Source: Podospora bellae-mahoneyi
Taxonomy: Eukaryota; Ascomycota; Sordariomycetes; Sordariales; Podosporaceae
Direction of reading: 5' to 3'
DNA length: 64,000 nucleotides
Assembly: GCF_035222275.1 (NCBI RefSeq)
Contig: NC_085881.1
Span: forward strand, 4,960,001 to 5,024,000
Both the position numbers and the translations under genes were made by a program. Shown here piece after piece: positions 1 through 11,700 of this stretch. The notes under the pieces are model-generated. The model did no database searches. It saw nothing but the letters and a program-made list of their open reading frames with translations, and was not told the origin of the DNA. Position 1 is the first letter of the stretch; the number at the start of each line of letters is the position of its first letter.

Positions 1-467
1 TGCCCTCTCAGGGGCAACGTTGGCGCAACGAGGTCGGCCAACAACATTCTTCACAGCTCCCTCTCCTTCAAGTACTCCGCGTCCGGGTGCAACACAGTCC
101 TTGTACGGACAGTGCGGCGGACAAAACTGGACTGGTCCAAGAATCTGTCCATCGGGGGCTTACTGCAAGAACGATGGAAAGTAAGTGATGAGAAAGAATT
201 CACCTAAACAGAACGGAGGATACTGACAGCTACTACAGCATGTGGTACGAGCAGTGTGTGGCCATTGAAACCTCTACCAGGCCTTCAGGCAACCCTGCGG
301 TCACTACTAAAACTATAACGACGGTGATCACCATTGGTGGTCCTACCCCAACGCTTGTGTCGACTCGGGTCACATACTTGACTCCAAGACCGTCGTCTAC
401 TACGCCTTCGGTGGTGACGATAACCTTGGTACCGGATGATCCATGTGATCACGAGATTTGGTGCTGA
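1..467 (+). CDS. CBM1-containing secreted protein, 3' end only (partial)
   Basis: The 5' part lies outside the window. Reading frame 2 is open from the left edge to 180, a 58-bp intron (donor gtaagt at 181, acceptor cag ending 238) follows, and the second exon runs 239-467. The join gives a fungal cellulose-binding module: LYGQCGGQNWTGPRIC, then SGAYCKNDG, then MWYEQCV across the intron, with the aromatic and cysteine positions of CBM1. It is preceded by a Thr/Pro/Ser-rich linker, as in extracellular cellulases, LPMOs and esterases. Unusually, about 65 residues follow the module: a Thr/Val-rich segment ending in Asp-Pro-Cys and Trp-Cys. CBM1 normally ends a protein. The catalytic domain cannot be named from here. 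Confidence 0.8.
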
Positions 468-773
468 TAGGGGCTTAGTGGAGGAAAGGGGGTCCTGTTT
501 CTTGGGTATCTTGCAGTTGATATTGACATATCTGAAATGATACCAGAAGAATATCACACTTGTTACTAACGTTGTTTTGTTTGTTTCCATGGATGGTAAA
601 ATGGGACAAAAGTGAATGTCTGCAGGCGCGGTTGGTGTATTGTGTCTACCCTTTGCTACATGACCTACCCCAGTACAATCCCACATGTGCCCTAAAGTAA
701 CCAAGACGAAATCCCCAGTGAAAACCAAGCCAAAGTTGAGAAACGCCAGATATGAAGACCCATATATGATCAC
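468..773. other. Convergent intergenic spacer
   Basis: This 306-bp space separates the 3' ends of the CBM1 gene and the hypothetical gene on the minus strand. I see 3'-UTR-like sequence only and no further gene. Confidence 0.6.
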
Positions 774-1568
774 CTATTCAGCAGGATCCACCATATCCAG
801 CCTTGTAAAGAAGGTCTCAACCCTGCCCTCGGGGATATACGCCTTGTACTCCCTCATCCACCAGTCAGCTACACTCCCCCTCCTCGCCTTCTCCCCCAGC
901 ACAATCTTGTCCGAAGTCAACATCTTGACCTCCCCCACCGCCCTCTTCTCATCCACCTCCTCCACCATCCCCTCCAAGTCTTTGTCCTTCACCTCCCCAA
1001 ACCCCAACAACTCCAACACCCAAGCGCCCTGCATCTCAGCCAGAACTCCAACCGAGACAATCGCAATAAACCCGTCCACGCTCTCCGGGTGCCGTCTCGG
1101 AAACGCAAACTCCTCATCCGCAACGTCCGTCACCCTGTCCAGCGCCTCGGTCATGGCATCCCCCATGTTCTGCCTCCCCTGCTCGACCAACTCGACAACA
1201 TTGTCCAGACACTCCTCGATCAGTTTGCGGTTCCACCTCCTCTCGCCGACGACATTTGTGATGGCGATCTGAAGGGAGTCGTCGTTGAACTCGGCTTTGT
1301 GCATCAAGTTTACGATCTTTTTGGCAATGGCCACGAGCTGCTCCTCGTCGTCGTCGGCAGATGAAGTGTAGGCCATCAAGGGGGCGGATCGGTACTGCCC
1401 TTCTTCATGGTTATTGCCGGGTGGGGAGTCGGAGTAGAGGCCGAACTTTTCGTTGTCAATCTGACCGTGAGAGTCGAGGGAGTCGTAGAGGAGCTCGGTG
1501 TAGCCGGCCCGGTTGGCGCGGTTGCGGCGGAAGGAGAGGCAGGCGAGGATGGAGCGGAGGGTTGCCAT
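774..1568 (-). CDS. Conserved hypothetical protein, 264 aa
   Basis: An intronless minus-strand frame starts at a true ATG (1568-1566) and ends at TAG (776-774). I do not recognise a named domain. After a basic N-terminus (residues 1-20, several Arg) comes an acidic linker (SSADDDEEQ). A predicted helical region of roughly 130 residues follows (AIAKKIVNLMHKAEF, then LIEECLDNVVELVEQG), then a hydrophobic stretch (GFIAIVSVGVLAEMQGAWVL) that could be a buried helix, and an acidic/basic C-terminus. The hydrophobic stretch is too polar at its ends to be called a membrane segment with confidence. No signal peptide is seen. The long open frame, fungal-like codon choice and stop position support a real gene; the function is unknown. 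Confidence 0.7.
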   Translation of the reverse strand: MATLRSILACLSFRRNRANRAGYTELLYDSLDSHGQIDNEKFGLYSDSPPGNNHEEGQYRSAPLMAYTSSADDDEEQLVAIAKKIVNLMHKAEFNDDSLQIAITNVVGERRWNRKLIEECLDNVVELVEQGRQNMGDAMTEALDRVTDVADEEFAFPRRHPESVDGFIAIVSVGVLAEMQGAWVLELLGFGEVKDKDLEGMVEEVDEKRAVGEVKMLTSDKIVLGEKARRGSVADWWMREYKAYIPEGRVETFFTRLDMVDPAE

Positions 1569-2881
1569 TGTGTTGTCGTTGTGTGTAAGTGACTTGCCAA
1601 ATTGTCAAACAAGCAACCAAGCAAGCAACAAAGCCCGAGAAGCTATAAGAGAAAGCAAAGAAAGCAGAAAAGCGCTATTTGTCTAGCAAAGCCGAAGGAG
1701 ACTGGTGGCTGCCGTGGGTGAGGAGAGAAAGAGAAAAGGCAAGACACAAAAAGTGTCAGCCAGCCATGTTATTTATGATCACACATGTCCCCGTCTTCTC
1801 TCGATGCAGACACACAAAGGCTTCTTTCCTGTGTGGCCTCTTGGCAGACAGGAGACTAAGGTAGGCAGATGTCAACGTCCCTCGGTGGCGGACCCGGAGG
1901 GCTGTGCCACATCCGGGGTTCGAGGCCAGGGGAGACCGGCCCGGCCCCACACGTGAGTTGGATGCCGGCATCCGGGATTGTCGTCCAGAGGTTGCCAGTG
2001 AACAGCAATCGACTTGCAATCTTCACGACAAGCAAGCAATTACGTTGTCGGTGTTTGTTTCGAGATGGGCACATTCCTTTTTTGCAAGTTTGACAATTGA
2101 AATTGTGCAGAAAAGTCGAGGCTTTGGAGGAGGGAACAGGCTAGGCTCAGGGCGGCCAGCGATAGGCCACTGCCGTGATTGCCCCATGTGTAACGGTCGT
2201 CCTACACATTGTGAAGTTGTGAGCATATATGTATCAAGGCATTGTGATCGGATGGTCATGGGCTTGCAAAACGTGGCAAAATAGGCCAGGGAAATTGGCG
2301 AGCAGTGGCTAACGTTCCACCACTTGCTGCTCATTGCTGATCTCGTATAGATGGATTGTATGCTCTCCAGTGGTGCATGGCCCCGGGCTGGCTGCAAGGC
2401 AAACGGCCAGGAAAACTTGGGGCATATTGGCCAAGTGGGACATCTGAGACTCGACAAGAAACTGGGTGCCTCGACATGACAAACAAAACTCACGGGAATC
2501 AGTGGACGGAATCTGTATGCATTACATCTCTTGTTGAGAGGGCCGACTCCCAATCCGTTATGTCACCACGCGGCCGCAAGCATGCTGCTATTGGGAACCA
2601 CGCACTCCTCCTTTGTCCATCACACAGTTTTTGTCTCTTCCGGACTTTTGGCTCGACCAACGTCCTCCTGTATTGGATGCTATGGTTCTGCCCGAAATCA
2701 ATGAACCCCAACCATCACGCCTTCATGAATTTCCCGTTTTGTATGGCCCGGCGATCCCATGAGTTGGCCGATAATATCCACCAGCCTGCCAGAGTAGAGT
2801 AATGCACAGAACCAAAGCCGTCGTCCATGCCTGAAAAAGACCCGGTGTGAAAGACGACGCCGAAATAGAAACGCTCGCCGC
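1569..2881. other. Intergenic region with no supportable gene
   Basis: About 1.3 kb between the start of the hypothetical gene and the 3' end of the eS24 gene. Open frames of 126-176 codons occur on both strands, but their translations are Cys/Trp/His-rich and without domain character. It probably holds the promoter and 5' leader of the 774-1568 gene and the 3' UTR of eS24. Confidence 0.5.
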
Positions 2882-3555
2882 TTATTTCTCCTTCTTGGGC
2901 TTGGGGCCCTTGACCTTCGCAGTACCGCGGAGGGTCTTCTGGCGGTTCTTGCGCTGCTTGCCTATTGGTGAGGAAGAGAAAATGTCAGCCGGTACCACTC
3001 CCAAAATGAAATGCTCATGTCCACCACCGCGGGAAACATACGCTGCTGTCTGGAAGCACGCTCAATCTTGGTGGCAAGGCCAACACGGACGAGTCTGTAG
3101 CGGGGCTCGAACTTCTTCATGGCCTCGGGGGAGTCATAGATGAGGGCAAAGCCGGTGGTCTTGCCACCACCGAACTGGGTGCGGAGACCGAAGACGGAAA
3201 CTTGATCCTTCTGGGCCTTGTAGAGGGCAGCGAGCTTCTCGCGGAGGTCCTCCTTGGAGATGTTGGCGCGACCGGGGTGGAGGATGTCCCTGAACAGCAG
3301 AGTCAGCGACAATTTCCCATCAAACAGCCCAACATTTTCAAATCGCCCGCGATTTTGCCATGTTCCAATCGAGCATTATTTTTCTGGATTGATGTTCTCG
3401 TCCACTGTGGGCGACTTGGCAATCGGGGGCGATTCGGGAAGAGGGCATTCGGAGATGGATGGCAGCACTCACACGACCATCTGCTTGCGGCCGAGCAGAG
3501 GGTTGCGGATGAACTTCCGCGTGCGCAGGGTTACGGGGGCATCAGAGTCGGCCAT
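2882..3555 (-). CDS. rps24: 40S ribosomal protein eS24
   Basis: Three minus-strand exons: 3555-3473, 3289-3042 and 2961-2882. Donors are gtgagt and gtatgt and both acceptors are AG. The spliced product is 136 residues and starts [16 protein letters not shown]; it continues through [13 protein letters not shown] and [15 protein letters not shown] to a basic tail ending KGPKPKKEK. These are diagnostic for eS24, a small-subunit protein of the cytosolic ribosome needed for 18S rRNA processing. Length and the residues across both junctions match the family, which fixes the splice sites. The first exon holds only the N-terminal strand, and the first intron is 183 bp, long for this window and typical of fungal ribosomal protein genes. 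Confidence 0.95.
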
Positions 3556-3904
3556 GGTGATGTCGTCGGTCGTTGGTTGTCGTACCTCGATCGATCTCAG
3601 ATTCCGGCAGGAGGAGGGCGAGTTTCTGCTGGTGTTTTTTGCAGGCCAGGACGCACTGGGAGGCGGGTGGATCTCGCAAAATTCCGGCAGCGAATCGCTA
3701 ATTTGGGTGTGAGCCCTAATTTGTGTGTGGCCTGAATTCCGAGGCAATCAGTCAGCAGCGGGCGGGGCAGCTTGGTGGAAATGCACGGACCAATGTGCGG
3801 CAGCCTTGTCCAGCTCCCCACTTGTCGACAACTGCCCCACACCTTCTGAGAAGACATTCAAAACAACAACACAGCACCACAATCTCAGAGTGACTTTTTT
3901 GTTC
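3556..3904. other. eS24 promoter / EFM3 3' flank
   Basis: 349 bp between the eS24 start codon and the end of the next minus-strand gene. It must contain the eS24 promoter and leader. I see no TATA box close to the start and no open frame with domain character. Confidence 0.5.
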
Positions 3905-4970
3905 TCATGCAACCGTCAATTGGCAAATGTGTATAGGGGTGGCGTCATTATAAAATGGCCCTCTCTGCTCCGGCCTAGGCAGCACTGGAAACAGTTCATA
4001 ATGGACATGGAACCCGCGCTTCTGACAGACCTCCAAGAAGCTCTCGAATGTCGCTCTGTTCCGCTCTGTTGCCGCAATCAGAATGACCACGCCAGGCGAT
4101 ATAGCAACGAGGTTCTGCAGCGTTGCCACCAGCGCGGGAATTACACTCGCGTCGTACGTGATGTCAGCTCCAAGCACGACGTCGACCTCTCTTCCACCGT
4201 TCCATTCCTCCTCTTCGATCCCCAGCAAAGCATGGCCCCATCTGAGCTCAGAGACAGACACCCTGTCTGTGCCCTGAAGACCGTTGATGAAAAGGTTGTC
4301 TGGGAGGTTATTCACCACATCTTCAGAACCGTCCGAGGCAATGACATGTTCTGCGCCGAGATATTTGGCACACAAGATGGCAACGTATCCTGTTCCAGTT
4401 CCGAGCTCCAGCAGACGCTTCCCCTTGACAAGTGTTGGGTTGGCGCAGAGATACTGGCCCATGTGCAATGCTGCCTCCCATGTTCGTAGGCCTGTTGTCC
4501 CTGAACCCGAGATAATGGAACGAGATTCCAGCAAGACCACAGCTGCATCACTGGGTTCCTGGAGCAGGGAAAGGTGGTATGCCACATGGCACTTTTGCTG
4601 GGCAGCCACCACCTCTGAAGGCAATGGAACAGATAACAACGCAGACATGGTGGTCATGAGATTATCTGATATTCCCTGTTCCTGTCAGTTCCTGGGGTCT
4701 CCGTCTCCTTTTCAGCAAGGTATGAGTTATCCTTACATGCTTCTCCCAGTCCACGATAGAGCGTTCGATTCTCGACGTCAACTCCTTGAGCACTTTTAGC
4801 CCATAGCGGGGAGGAAGCGGGAATGCGACATCATGGCCAAACAACTTCTTGTAGATTTCCTCTTGGACCGCATCGAGGCAAAGGACCTCACCGTCTGGAT
4901 ATTCTGGTGCGGCATCCAACTGCAGGCACTGCCAACAGAATCGGGTCACTTGTGGGTCTTGGCTGCTCAT
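3905..4970 (-). CDS. EFM3: eEF2-lysine methyltransferase (EFM3/FAM86 family)
   Basis: Two exons, 4970-4737 and 4681-3905, with intron donor gtaagg and acceptor CTGACAG, give 336 residues. The N-terminal exon carries the FAM86-type region: MSSQDPQVTRFCWQCLQL, the PPRYGLKVLKEL block and IVDWEKH. The second exon is a class I SAM-dependent methyltransferase with motif I LLELGTGTGY, an acidic post-I residue (VIASDGSE) and VDVVLGADITYD. Relatives (yeast Efm3, human EEF2KMT) methylate a lysine near the diphthamide loop of elongation factor 2 in the cytosol. The choice among several nearby AGs is set by the conserved continuation EQGISDNLMTTMSALLS. The in-frame region upstream of 4970 contains further ATGs, but its translation lacks family similarity. 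The gene is divergent from the cyclophilin gene. Confidence 0.85.
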
Positions 4971-5456
4971 GTTGAAGGGTGAGTACGGTCTTGTTCGAGT
5001 CCAGCTCGACATCTGTCGTGGTTTCATGTAAATGTTGGCCGCCTTGTCCAAAAGACCGGCAGAAAGGAAGGCGGTGAAGGGCCAAGGATAGACTGCTGGG
5101 CACACAACTTTCCAACCTCAGAGCGTCAGAAGGGGTCCCAGGTAGGTAATGAGTCAATGCCATTTCTCCCTGATTTGAATCGAGCCTGATTTGAATCGAG
5201 CCTGGTTTTTTTTTCCGTTATGGATTTTAACACACCTGCAATCGGATTTCATCTTAAAAGGCCAAGTCTGTTTCCAGCGAGCAGTTCAGCCAAAAGTGGG
5301 CACTTGACGTAGGAGCTGCCAAGCCATTGAACAGTGGAGTGCGCGCCTGGCATCGCGTTTCCATCTCGGAACTGGAAGACTTCAGTTGTTGGCCAGAAAA
5401 ACACACAATCCCATCTCAACACCCTTTCGCCGCGCCCAGGGAAGACTGTCGCCAAG
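4971..5456. promoter_or_regulatory. Shared divergent promoter region
   Basis: 486 bp between the start codons of the EFM3-like and Cyp6-like genes, so it must drive both. It contains a perfect 16-bp tandem duplication and a T-rich tract just after it (5204-5213). Confidence 0.6.
5170..5201. repeat. 16-bp perfect tandem duplication
   Basis: The unit CTGATTTGAATCGAGC occurs twice without mismatch (5170-5185, 5186-5201), immediately followed by CTGG. It sits near the middle of the divergent promoter. It may be a duplicated factor-binding site or simple replication slippage. Confidence 0.9.
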
Positions 5457-7210
5457 ATGTCGGTCATTCTCGAGACAACGGCAGGTGACATTGTCATTGA
5501 CCTGCTGGTCGATTTCGCCCCCAAGATGTGCGAAAAGTACGTCCCCATGTTCTTGCTTTCTTGTTCAATTGCCAGACCACAACTAACCCAGTGTTCTTCA
5601 GCTTTCTCAAGCTATGCAAGATCAAATACTACAACTTTTCTCCGATCCACTCTATTCAAAAGTCCTTTTCCTGTCAAACCGGCGACCCTCTCGGGCCTCT
5701 GTCCCCCAATTCCGACGGCGGAAGTTCCATCTGGGGCTTACTCGAAGGCAGGGACAAGACATTTCCTGCCTTGTTCCATCCCAAATTGAAACACCGCGAA
5801 CGAGGCACTGTCAGCATGGCTACTGCCCCCCACCCGTCTGACCCAGAGACACGGCTGGCTGGCTCTCAATTTCTGATCACACTGGGAGAGGATGGGATAG
5901 ACTTCTTAGACGACAAAGCCGCCATATTTGGGAAAGTCGCCGAGGGCTTTGACGTTCTGGAGAAGATCAACGAGGCAATTGTGGATGAACGAGGGAACCC
6001 GCTGGTGGACATCAGAATCAAGCATACCATTGTGTTGGAGGATCCCTACCCTGACCCCGCTGGCCTGCGGGAGCCGAGTGCTTCACCTCCACCGACCAAG
6101 GCACAGCTCGCTACCGTCAGGATTGCGGAAGGAGAAGAGCTGGTTGATGTCGAAAAGGACGAAGAAGCCGCCGCTGAGGCGGAAACGAGAAAGAAAGAGA
6201 GGGAAGCAGCCGCCCAGGCGTTGACGTTGGAGATGCTAGGCGATCTCCCATTTGCCGAAGTCAAGCCACCAGAAAATGTCCTGTTTGTTTGCAAGCTCAA
6301 CCCAGTCACAACTGACGAGGACTTGGAGTTGATATTCAGTCGGTTTGGCAAGATTTTAAGTTGCGAGGTGATTAGAGATCAGAAAACCGGCGACAGCTTG
6401 CAGTATGCTTTCATTGAGTTTGAAGATAAGAAGAGCTGTGAGGAAGCGTACTACAAGATGGATTCCGTTCTGATTGACGACAGGAGAATTCACGTAGACT
6501 TCAGTCAAAGCGTCAGTCGCCTGAGCGAGGTTTGGAGAAACGATACCAACACGAAACGCAAAACTGCTGCTGCAAGAAAAGGGAAAGGTGGCTGGGGTGG
6601 TGTGCAAGAGCTGGAGAAATGGCGCAAATACAGGAATGAGGACGTGGAACGTGACGACGAAGACGATCATTACCGGATGGTCCATGGGGTGGAGGATATG
6701 CAGCATGGCCGGCACGATACCGGCGTCTCCCACAGCAGCAGCAGCAATAACAACAATGAGAACAATAACAACCGCAAGCCTTACGACAGGAGAGCCGGCG
6801 AGAGCCGGTCGACCGGCCCGAGTGGAAGTGGTGGCCATGAAGATAGCCGAAGAGAAGCTGCGGCACACCGGCGGGGAAGAGAGTCTCCGGACCGGCTGAC
6901 GGACACGCACAGCAGTAGCGGCAATAACAACAGGCCAGAGCACAGGCGAGGTCACACGGAGCGACGGAGCCGGAGCCCCAGACAAGACCACGGTTATCAT
7001 CGTCACAGCTACCGCGACAACAACCGCCATGACAGGCCAGGCGATCCCGGACAATCATCATCAAGGGGCCGAGAAGATCGGGATTGGGCTCGCAGAGATC
7101 GTCGGGACCAAGATCGCGATAGAAGGGATAGGAGCAGATACAGGGACAGGGATAGGGGCCTGGACAAATACCGGGGAAGAGGCGGAGGAGACGAGTACAG
7201 TGGACGTTGA
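5457..7210 (+). CDS. cyp6: Cyclophilin-RRM protein, PPIL4/Cyp6 type
   Basis: Exons 5457-5536 and 5602-7210 (donor gtacgt, acceptor TTCTTCAG) give 562 residues. Residues 1-165 form a cyclophilin-type prolyl isomerase: [37 protein letters not shown] and [13 protein letters not shown] conserved DPYPDPAGL follows, then a charged linker, and an RRM near residues 245-325 with RNP2-like LFVCKL and RNP1-like LQYAFIEF. The tail is Arg/Asp/Ser/His-rich (RDRDR, RRDRRDQ), like splicing-associated proteins. Family members are nuclear and associate with the spliceosome. Some active-site residues of canonical cyclophilins differ in this subfamily, so catalytic activity is uncertain. Runs coding Asn/Ser near 6740-6775 suggest simple-repeat expansion. 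Confidence 0.92.
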
Positions 7211-8684
7211 ACGGTTGTCGTCGGTCGTGTGTAGCGGTGCTGTCGGCTGCCGGCCTCGTGTGCGTGGGATATCACAGTAACGATGCAAGCTAATTAGAGC
7301 CCTAGACGATGAGTGGTTCGTCTTTCACGTTCGACAGCAACTCGTTTTCTTGTGGCCCGGCTCTTCTTGCTCTTTTCTGTCTTCCTCAGCTGCCAGCTCC
7401 CTGTCTAGCATAGTGTCTTCCACCCTCGGCCAGTCGCCCCAGTTACTCAACACTACGCCCAACGACGGATGACATCCTGTTGGCCGGGCACTGGGAACAC
7501 GACTTGAGCAAGGTGTCATCTCGTCGTTCTGACCACCGAGTCGGTCTGGAACTCCTAGTCGAACGTGTACACGCGCTCCTGTGTAGTAGGCGTCAAGGAG
7601 AAGCCTAAACCGCATGGTGCCCTGTCAATGGATGGCGCATCGTCCCGAGGGGCTGCGTGGGCAAGGACCCTGTGCCCGAAGGCCAGACCCAATGGATGTG
7701 GCTCGCGTCCTGTTGCTTCGACTCTTTTATACGAGCTTTCTTTTCGTTCTGCCATGGATATCTATCTACGTGGCGGGCTGAGGTGGGTGCGTGTTGGTCA
7801 GGGCATTCTGGCTACAGCGGTGGATGGATCGCATTTGCGGGTCGGGTGGTCGAGGCGCATTGCATTGTTTCTCGATGGCTTCCATTGATGCTTCCTGCCC
7901 CCTTTCCTGCCCCTTTCCTTCCTCCCAGCCGCGGGTTCTTTTCAGCACCCTGGTTTACCCCCCGCCCTGTGGTTCGCGGAAGGGATTGTGGGAAGGTAAC
8001 CCAAGGCTGCCCTTTTCCGTTGCACATCTCATCAGCATCGTCATCGCTAGTGATCTATCCCCCTTTTGTCGTGACTACAGCACAGGAGCAAGTGGGCATG
8101 CACGCCGGATAATTCTTTCTCTCTCGGTCCAGCACATATTCCCCCACTCTCGCGCGTACCGCACCCCTCTCACCACAGTCGCTTCGTCACAGTCGAAAGA
8201 CGGTCGGGTGGCTTTTTATACAGGCCACACGTGCGGGCCGCTTCTTTCTTCAAGCCTCCCTTGACGTGATTATCGGGCCCAGCTGGAGCATGCAGAGCTC
8301 CCAACCGCCGTATCGTGCTTCCTCCCTACTCAACATAGGGCGTATATGTATGCAGACCTCGGAGTTTAGTACCCGGACGAGGTAGCTTCTGCTGGTTCCA
8401 CGAGGAGGTTGTTCATGCGGTCTCTGTATGACGCAGGCAACTAGAATGAGGGGCCTTTCACGAAGCCCCGTCCTGCGCAGATAGCTGGCTGGCCTCCTGT
8501 TCTCGCCCCCCGGCTTGGGTTGGGTTGTCATTGGGCTGAAAGATTATACTACTTTTATATATGCCTATATTTGACGACGAAGATGCTCGGAATTGGGCTG
8601 TGGTGGTGTGCGGATAAGCAGGGCGGCCAATGAGTGCTACAGGTGCCTATTCGTACTGCATAAAAATTGGTTTTGCGGATAGTT

Positions 8685-8710
8685 GGGGGTTTGGGGTTCG
8701 GGGTTGGGGG
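8685..8710 (+). other. G-quadruplex motif on the plus strand
   Basis: Four runs of 4-5 guanines (8685-8689, 8693-8696, 8700-8703, 8706-8710) are separated by loops of 3, 3 and 2 bases (TTT, TTC, TT). This satisfies the strict G4 pattern and resembles TTGGGG-type telomeric DNA. It lies inside the gene-free block, about 5.2 kb upstream of the transcription-factor start codon. Confidence 0.85.
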
Positions 8711-11700
8711 CTGCTGGCCAAGGGGTGATGGAGGGGCGGGTGTTCGGGTTGTGTATGTGTGTGTATGGGTGTGTCTGAGGTATCGTTCGGATCATGCCCG
8801 TCATCCACCACCCTTCTTTCTTCTTTCTCTTCCTCAACACCCTCCCGACCTACCAATCCAGCCGCCGCTGCCGCTGCCGATCCGCATCGCGCGACCCGTC
8901 ACCGCCGGCAGGCAAGAAAAAGAAAAAAGTTCTCATTTTGCCTCGGAGGCGTTCGGGCAACGTGTCTCGACAGACGCCCATGGCGGTTTTTTTCTACCGG
9001 TTTACCGTTTGGGCGACGGATCGAGCTGTAAGGTCCCTCCCTCTCCGAATGTCCACGACTCGGGGAAAAAATGGCGTTTTTTATGCATCTCTTAAAACCC
9101 TGGATATCCCAACGCCATTTGCTGGCAACGTCGAGAAAGCATGGTAGTGATTCTCGTGGACGCGTGTGCACATTACATTGATGCTTCCAGAAATATCAGG
9201 AAGGGCACATTTGTCCAGGCGCGTCGGAAGCTGATTTGTTCTACCTTTTCGTAGACTTCACCTCCGTGGATAAGGGGAAGCCTTCCATTCAGCCCTGATC
9301 AGGCCACAGTACAGAGGAAATCTGACTTGCTCGGACCTCCTGGGATCTTGCTTGTATCAAGAGCTCAGATGTGTTTTGAAGGGTGATACCAGATGGTCCG
9401 ATGATGACGGCGGGGGGCGGCCCATGCGGTAGGCTTTGGACTCCGTCCGGAGGTTTCGACGGGGGGTGGTTCAAAGTTGATAAAGGCATCTGATTGAACG
9501 CCGCTTCTCTTGCAGTTGAATGCTGTGTCACTTGGAAATTTCATCATCCTCACGAATTCGTATCCAGGCAGTCCGAGCTGTTTACCATCACACATGGTAT
9601 GATATCTCTGCGACGACAAACTCAGTTACGCGGTCAACGTTGTTACCAAGAGGAATTGTATCCCAATATACGAGCGCTACCAAGTCCAAGGCATTGTTGG
9701 GCAGCTTGTAGGGAGTCAAGGTCAGAGATATCTACCGAGATATGAAGTCATGCCTGGTGGTCAGCCCCTGAGACGCATTCCTATTTAGAATATAATCACA
9801 CTGAGACAGGATGGCGCGGGCTCTTCATTGGCCAAGCTGATCGATTTGTTCTATTTCTATCGTTATGCCTTCCATCAGCACTCCATTTCATCGACAATGC
9901 CTCGTATCCGCAAGTGATGCCTCCTCGGCACAACCTCTACATGGTCTTGAGTTGAGTCCACATGTGAGCTACTTATAACGTGCAAGCACTGTCCCTCTCA
10001 CGGCCTCCACAGGGGAAAAGTTGGAGAAGTGAGAGGGGACCGACTGCGCGAATGGCACAGCATCTTCGGGTACCGACTTCTGAAGCACGCCCCAGGGCCC
10101 TCACAAAATTCTTGTTGACGCCGTAGCACCTGACTAGGGAATGGGTGGCCAGAGAGCTAGAGACATCGACATGCACGCAGCCGCATCGCGACTTTCCATG
10201 AACGAGCCAGCCGAGGCGAGACTTGGCGTGAGCTGGTCACAGGTCAGATAAGCTGAAGTAGCTGAGCCGGAGCGTTGGGGGGGCCAGACAACAGCTCAAC
10301 CCGCTTCTTGAGCATTGGGGATTCGGATGGGTCAACCCGATCGGGGAGAGAGAATGTTTACGTTGGCATCATTTTTGGTGGTGAGTTCTGGTGGCTACCC
10401 ACCTAGACAGGTCAATAGCTGCTCAACTAAGCTCAACATCGAGCGTACTGAATTGAAGGTTTGATGTCACAGAACAACGTGACTCCTTTGGGTCTCAAAA
10501 TTCATCAAGGGGAGCAAAGCTGGCATGTCAGGCAGGTATCTTCTGGCTCATAACGCATGGCAAGGTACAAGTCCACCCAGAACCGACCATCCGATCAGCT
10601 TCCCCAGATAGTCGGACCGAGATCTGAATGACGGGTGTAGCCGTGTCGAGAAAGAAATTAGCACTTTGCTCCTCGTCTCATCTATCCGACGCAGCTTGCG
10701 GACTGTGGTCCAACGCCGTCTGCAGAAGGGCCGGGGACTCCAGGACCAGCAGTGCCGGGCAGCTGTATCGTGTGTTTGCAACATGCATGATTGTTCACCG
10801 CACAACCCACGCTTCCCCAGTCCCCGTGACTGTTGCGGCGAATATGTAAAGCATAACTGACAGTGGGGAGATCTTCGGGCTCCCGTTTTCAACGGGGTGG
10901 CCGACAAATCGGATTCCCTGCCTTGTATGCCAGCTTCCAGGGGGAAAAGTAGATCGGTCATATTTTCGCTTGCGGGAGAAGCAGACGATGGGAGCATGCC
11001 AGGAGGTCTCAGCGACAGAATGTGATAGAATTTTTGGGGATACCCAGGGGCTCCCGGTCTTGACTGCACCATGCTCACTGCTGCAGACGCCAACATGTGC
11101 CGCGGATGCAGACGACGATAAACACAGATCTCTGGATGGTCGAGGTGGGACGTAGGTATGTGGTCTAGCTGCTCCAGCTTCCGCAGACAGTTGCACCGTG
11201 CAAACTTGGCGCGGGTACATCAAAGCTACTTTTAGTTGAAAATGCAGAGTCTTCGATCATCTTCGTACCTGCCTTGACACCCAGAGCGAGCTGTCATTGG
11301 CACTCGGTGGTTATCCGATCCGATCGATTACCAATTACCACCCACACAATCCCGCCTTCCAAGTCTCAGGGTAACACTATTTTCTCTCTGGGCCAGCAAG
11401 CACCAAATGTGCAGTTTTTTCTCTCTTGATATCGGAACGGTCAATCTCTCTGTTCAACACCTTACCTACCTGGCCATCCGTTTTGAGATGGGGGGATGGC
11501 GACTTCAATCTGCAGCCGGGGGCTCATGTTTGCACAGTGGGCAAAAAAAGGAATTAATACGGAGTTTAGCGTCTGATGTATACGATAGGTATTCAAGAAA
11601 AAATCAAACAGACTTGTTCGTTTGTACCAGGTAATTATTCAGGTCAGATATCATCATTCTACAAGACCCAATGGTGCAATTGCACAACCTGCCGCTGACA

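Noticed and set aside
2023-2802. Overlapping frames of 148-176 codons on both strands
   Set aside because: Translations are rich in Cys, Trp and His with no domain pattern, and the two strands overlap. They look like chance open frames in a promoter region.
10548-11223. Minus-strand frames of 182 and 142 codons in the gene-free block
   Set aside because: No compositional or motif support, overlapping each other in different frames, with no plausible splice partner.
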